From Candidatus Jidaibacter sp. (lineage in GTDB: Bacteria > Pseudomonadota > Alphaproteobacteria > Rickettsiales > Midichloriaceae), in the NCBI GenBank assembly GCA_021298045.1, contig JAJTHY010000115.1:1-8790 (forward strand): a DNA stretch of 8,790 nt. The letters are read 5' to 3'. This document shows, in pieces, positions 6,218 through 8,790 of the stretch. A model generated the notes under the pieces. It saw nothing but the letters and a program-made list of their open reading frames with translations. It searched no databases and was not told the origin of the DNA. Every line of letters starts with the position of its first letter. Positions within the stretch are counted from its first letter, which is position 1. The position numbers were made by a program, and so were the translations under genes.

Positions 6218-6883
6218 ATGCTTAAAAACCTTAGTAAATACAACTTGTTACACTTATTTAGTTTGTACTTCAAGGTGTTCACCGGTAGTGTGTCGGAGCT
6301 GGCTATGCCAATTTACTTTGCCACCCTTTTGCTTACAATTTTCCAAATCGCTATGGGGCCTTATAAAATGGGCGCAGATGTTGTCATTGGCATTACGCTT
6401 AGTGTTATTATTATAAGCCTTATAATGCTTTCAGACCAACTAATCCAAAAGGATAAAAAGGATGGCATGCTTGAGCTTATCTATCTTAGTGGGGTTAATC
6501 CTTATTGGATAGTAATAGCTAAGCTAATAACATTTAGTGCCATCGCTTTTGCGATCTCGATTATATTGTTGCTGATAGCAATGGTAATGTTTGGAATTGA
6601 GCTGCCACTCTTTATATCGATATTGATTGCACTTGTGTTGCTGCTACCAATGCTTGCTGCAGTAATTTTCTTTGTATCTCTTATTACACTAAGCTTTGCA
6701 AATAAGATTGCTCAGTATATACTTGCGATACCACTGATTGTCCCGGCTTTAATCCTTTGTATAAATGCTATAGATAATCCGGTTTATTTAATGATGATGT
6801 TTGGTCTAAACTTGATATACTTGCCGGTATTCATAGTTTTTTCTAAACTAGTTTTAGGGGCTTCTATTGCAAATATTAGGTAA
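6218..6883 (+). CDS. ccmB: Heme exporter protein B, CcmB (cytochrome c maturation)
   Basis: CcmB is the membrane permease of the CcmABCD machinery, which works with the CcmA ATPase to release heme-loaded CcmE during cytochrome c maturation. The protein has 221 residues, the normal length, and about six hydrophobic helices (about 28-46, 55-73, 96-127, 129-157, 164-184, 188-212). The cytoplasmic loop at about 73-92, with DQLIQKDKKDGMLELIYLSG, matches the family pattern of a charged loop followed by DG-x-LE-L. No ccmA or other ccm gene is in the window; scattered ccm genes are known in Rickettsiales. The ATG at 6218 has only a weak AGG upstream (6205-6207). The gene probably starts a short operon with the DUF2798-like gene and glyQ. 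Confidence 0.9.
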   Translation: MLKNLSKYNLLHLFSLYFKVFTGSVSELAMPIYFATLLLTIFQIAMGPYKMGADVVIGITLSVIIISLIMLSDQLIQKDKKDGMLELIYLSGVNPYWIVIAKLITFSAIAFAISIILLLIAMVMFGIELPLFISILIALVLLLPMLAAVIFFVSLITLSFANKIAQYILAIPLIVPALILCINAIDNPVYLMMMFGLNLIYLPVFIVFSKLVLGASIANIR

Positions 6884-6890
6884 TTTATAA

Positions 6891-7115
6891 ATGAAAATAA
6901 GTCCAATAACTTTTCGCACTTTGTTTACTTTTTTAATAAGTACTGGAATGTCATTTTTTATGTCTCTTTTCATGCACATATGGAAATTGGGATTGGATTT
7001 CTTTGACATGTGGTTTAAAATTTTTGCTGTGAATGTAGTGGTCAGTTTTCCTGTTGCGCTTATGTTGGTGTTTTTTATAGATAAATTTATGAAAAAATTC
7101 TTTGTGGTTGAGTAA
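6891..7115 (+). CDS. Small two-helix membrane protein, DUF2798-like
   Basis: This 74-residue protein has a short N-terminus and two hydrophobic helices at about 10-30 and 43-64, ending in a basic stretch (KFMKKF). The pattern of F-x-x-F near the start, a first helix with MSF-MSL, a W before the second helix, and V-x-FPVA fits DUF2798, a family of unknown function, from memory of its consensus. It lies 7 bp after ccmB, and its TAA stop shares one base with the glyQ ATG, so it is probably coupled to glyQ translation. No function can be given. A coding role is supported by tight packing on both sides. Confidence 0.7.
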   Translation: MKISPITFRTLFTFLISTGMSFFMSLFMHIWKLGLDFFDMWFKIFAVNVVVSFPVALMLVFFIDKFMKKFFVVE

Positions 7116-7957
7116 TGTATTTTCAGGACTTAATATTTAATTTGCAAAAATTTTGGACCGAGAAGGGCTGTATACTGCTGCAACCTTATGATATAGAAGT
7201 TGGGGCTGGAACTTCCCATCCTGCAACCACCTTGAGGGCTTTAGAGCCGAAACCTTGGAACATTGTTTATGTGCAACCATGTAGACGCCCAACAGATGGC
7301 AGGTATGCGGAAAACCCAAACCGTATGCAGCACTATTACCAAATGCAGGTAATACTGAAGCCATCGCCAGATAATATCCAGGAGCTTTGTTTGGAAAGCT
7401 TTGCCGCGCTTGGGCTTCATCCGGATAAGCACGACTTCAGATTTGTAGAGGATGACTGGGAAAACCCAACATTAGGAGCCTCAGGTTTGGGGTGGGAAGT
7501 TTGGTGTGACGGTATGGAGGTTTTGCAATTCACCTATATGCAGTTTATCGGGGGGATGGCTATTAAGATGATCCCAGGTGAGCTGACCTATGGTCTTGAA
7601 CGTTTGGCCATGTTTATTCAAGGAGTGAATAGCGTTTGGGATTTAAAATGGAATGATAAAGGCGTAACCTATGCTGATGTATTCAAGCGCCAGGAAGTGG
7701 AATATTGCAAATATAACTTTGAATATGCCGATACCGATAGCCTTAGAAATTTATTCGATATCTATGAAAAAGAAAGTTTGCGCTTAACAGAAGCAGGAAT
7801 AGCTCAGCCGGCCTTTGACCAATGCTTAAAGGCATCACACGTATTCAATGTAATGGAGGCCAGAGGGGTTATCAGCGTAACCGAGCGTGCATCGTTCATC
7901 GCCAGAATCCGTAACTTATCGCGCCGCTGCTGCGAGCTTTGGGCTGAGAGTTCTTGA
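7115..7957 (+). CDS. glyQ: Glycine--tRNA ligase alpha subunit
   Basis: GlyQ is the catalytic alpha subunit of the alpha2-beta2 glycyl-tRNA synthetase; it makes glycyl-adenylate and charges tRNA-Gly with the beta subunit GlyS. The 280 residues cover the whole class II core. Motif 2 lies at about 52-76 (YVQPCRRPTDGRY, then ENPNRMQHYYQ). FVEDDWENPTLGASGLGWEVW spans 110-130 and motif 3 is GELTYGLERLAMFIQ (155-169). WCDGMEV and FTYMQ (130-143) look alphaproteobacterial. The C-terminal helical part is intact. ATG at 7115 overlaps the upstream TAA by one base and has no good Shine-Dalgarno, so translation likely depends on termination of the upstream gene. glyS, usually adjacent, is not downstream here and should be elsewhere. 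Confidence 0.97.
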   Translation: MYFQDLIFNLQKFWTEKGCILLQPYDIEVGAGTSHPATTLRALEPKPWNIVYVQPCRRPTDGRYAENPNRMQHYYQMQVILKPSPDNIQELCLESFAALGLHPDKHDFRFVEDDWENPTLGASGLGWEVWCDGMEVLQFTYMQFIGGMAIKMIPGELTYGLERLAMFIQGVNSVWDLKWNDKGVTYADVFKRQEVEYCKYNFEYADTDSLRNLFDIYEKESLRLTEAGIAQPAFDQCLKASHVFNVMEARGVISVTERASFIARIRNLSRRCCELWAESS

Positions 7958-7985
7958 CTTGCCTGAACTGAACACGAAAAAATAA

Positions 7986-8014
7986 TTGCTTTTGCACGGG
8001 CTTTAAGCTATCTT
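7986..8014 (+). promoter_or_regulatory. Sigma70-type promoter for tRNA-Trp
   Basis: A -35 box TTGCTT (7986-7991), a 17-bp spacer and a -10 box TATCTT (8009-8014) lie just upstream of the tRNA. The predicted start is near 8021, eight bases ahead of the mature 5' end at 8029. The region between the -10 box and the start is GC-rich (GAGTCCGCC), typical of stringently controlled stable-RNA promoters. Confidence 0.6.
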
Positions 8015-8028
8015 GAGTCCGCCTATAT

Positions 8029-8104
8029 AGGAGTGTAGCTCAATTGGTAGAGCACCGGTCTCCAAAACCGGGGGTTGGGGGTTCGATTCCTCTCGCTCCT
8101 GCCA
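8029..8104 (+). tRNA. trnW: tRNA-Trp (anticodon CCA)
   Basis: The 76 nt fold into a full cloverleaf. The acceptor stem AGGAGTG/CGCTCCT has one G-T pair. The D stem is GCTC/GAGC. The anticodon stem CCGGT/ACCGG carries loop CTCCAAA with anticodon CCA at 8062-8064. The T arm has loop TTCGATT with a stem containing two G-T pairs. The discriminator is G, and the CCA tail is encoded at 8102-8104. It lies between glyQ and def, while in many bacteria tRNA-Trp precedes secE-nusG. Confidence 0.98.
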
Positions 8105-8106
8105 CG

Positions 8107-8112
8107 TATAAT
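8107..8112 (+). promoter_or_regulatory. Possible -10 box for def
   Basis: A perfect TATAAT lies between the tRNA 3' end and the def start. A start about 7 nt downstream (near 8119) would give a leader of only a few bases before ATG 8122 or 8128. The -35 region would fall inside the tRNA T arm and is poor (TTCGAT with a 19-bp spacer). Readthrough from the tRNA promoter is the alternative. Confidence 0.3.
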
Positions 8113-8121
8113 GAAATATTA

Positions 8122-8742
8122 ATGAAGATGCCTAATATTGTAAGCTTAGTAATTTACCCAGACATCCGTCTTAAAACCGCTTCCGCTGAGGTAGTTGAGT
8201 TTGATGATGCTTTACGCACGCGTCTTTCCAACATGGAAAAGGCAACTAAAGTATTCCACGGCTGGGGTCTTGCTGGAGTTCAAATAGGGTATATGCAAAA
8301 AATCATCTACATAAATCATGATGCGATAGTAAAGTATGATGATCCTAAGGGTGAAAAAGGCTATCCCCTTAGAGGATCTCCATTATTTATGGTGAACGCG
8401 AAGGTACTGGAAAGTTCAGAGCAGAAATTTGATTCTACAGAAGGGTGCCTTTCATTGCCGGGAATTGAAGCGGTTGTGCGAAGGAGTGTATACGTGAAGG
8501 CTCAATACCAAGATGAATTTGGCAATGAGCATATAATTGAGACAGATGCGCCAACGCTTGCAGCGTGCATACAACATGAGATAGATCATACCAATGGCAT
8601 AACTATAGCCGAGCATCAGTCTCCACTTAAGCGTAATATGTTGATTAAAAAGATAGAGAAATTCCTTAAGACCAAAGATCACCCTACCAGGGCTGATCTA
8701 GACGCTACCTGCAAATCGGGTTGCTCGCACGATCATCATTAG
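8122..8742 (+). CDS. def: Peptide deformylase
   Basis: Peptide deformylase removes the formyl group from the N-terminal methionine of new proteins and uses a bound metal, usually Fe2+. From ATG 8122 the protein has 206 residues. All three motifs are present: GWGLAGVQ (47-54, catalytic Q54), EGCLSLP (107-113, metal ligand C109) and QHEIDH (151-156, metal ligands H152 and H156, catalytic E153). Motif 1 has Gly where the second Ala of GxGLAAxQ is usual. There is an extra charged loop at about 66-86 (DDPKGEKGYPLRG). The tail is unusual, ending in CKSGCSHDHH. The reading frame stays open back into the tRNA, but starts there would translate tRNA sequence, so the start is 8122 or, two codons on, 8128. 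No clear Shine-Dalgarno is present. Bases 8743-8790 show nothing clear. Confidence 0.93.
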   Translation: MKMPNIVSLVIYPDIRLKTASAEVVEFDDALRTRLSNMEKATKVFHGWGLAGVQIGYMQKIIYINHDAIVKYDDPKGEKGYPLRGSPLFMVNAKVLESSEQKFDSTEGCLSLPGIEAVVRRSVYVKAQYQDEFGNEHIIETDAPTLAACIQHEIDHTNGITIAEHQSPLKRNMLIKKIEKFLKTKDHPTRADLDATCKSGCSHDHH

Positions 8743-8790
8743 TCCTTCCGTCAAAACTCTGAAATTATCTCGGGAGCTGAGTAATCATAA

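Noticed and set aside
7949..7969. Terminator hairpin after glyQ
   Set aside because: AGTTC/GAACT gives only 5 bp with an 11-nt loop and is followed by A-rich rather than T-rich sequence; part of it is still within the gene.
8044..8121. Upstream in-frame start of def inside the tRNA gene
   Set aside because: The peptide it would add (MVEHRSPKPGVGG...) is the known artefact of translating a tRNA sequence; the real start is ATG 8122 or 8128.

Overview
The window looks like a chromosomal segment of an alphaproteobacterium with a moderately AT-rich genome (about 40% GC by eye). A host-associated lineage of the Rickettsiales or Holosporales type is the best guess. The reasons are an alphaproteobacterial-looking GlyQ (the WCDGMEV...FTYMQ stretch), weak or absent Shine-Dalgarno sequences at most starts, broken-up conserved gene neighbourhoods, and a dispersed GTCATTGCGA...GGCAATCC-type repeat. 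No species can be named from sequence alone.

Minus-strand block (about 68-4091, transcribed right to left): dprA comes first. It is followed by a 527-residue protein with a PilM-PilN (GspL-like) layout, a 188-residue PilO/GspM-like protein, and a 230-residue secreted cysteine-rich protein. The genes are tightly packed (45 bp gap, 3 bp gap, 8 bp overlap) and the unit may continue past the left edge. The likely theme is a type IV pilus or pseudopilus inner-membrane platform encoded together with the DNA-processing protein of natural transformation, i.e. a candidate competence unit.

A 71-bp AT-rich divergent intergenic region (4092-4162) holds two plausible sigma70 promoters whose -10 boxes overlap, one for each direction.

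Plus-strand block: dnaX and ybaB form the usual pair, but recR, the common third gene, is not next. A dispersed repeat lies in that place. Next come ccmB (heme exporter permease), a small two-helix DUF2798-like membrane protein, and glyQ, which overlaps the previous stop codon by one base. No glyS follows glyQ. A tRNA-Trp gene with its own well-formed promoter comes next, and a peptide deformylase starts 17 bp after the tRNA.

The most interesting points are the dprA-pilus operon, a heptamer (A AAA AAT) in dnaX placed so that a -1 slip gives an immediate TGA and a gamma-like short product, the unrecognised Cys-rich secreted protein with a GC-rich C7 tract inside an inverted repeat, and the repeat-marked synteny breaks. 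I see no phage, IS element, CRISPR array or defence system. No gene-free stretch exceeds 300 bases; the longest is 91 bp.
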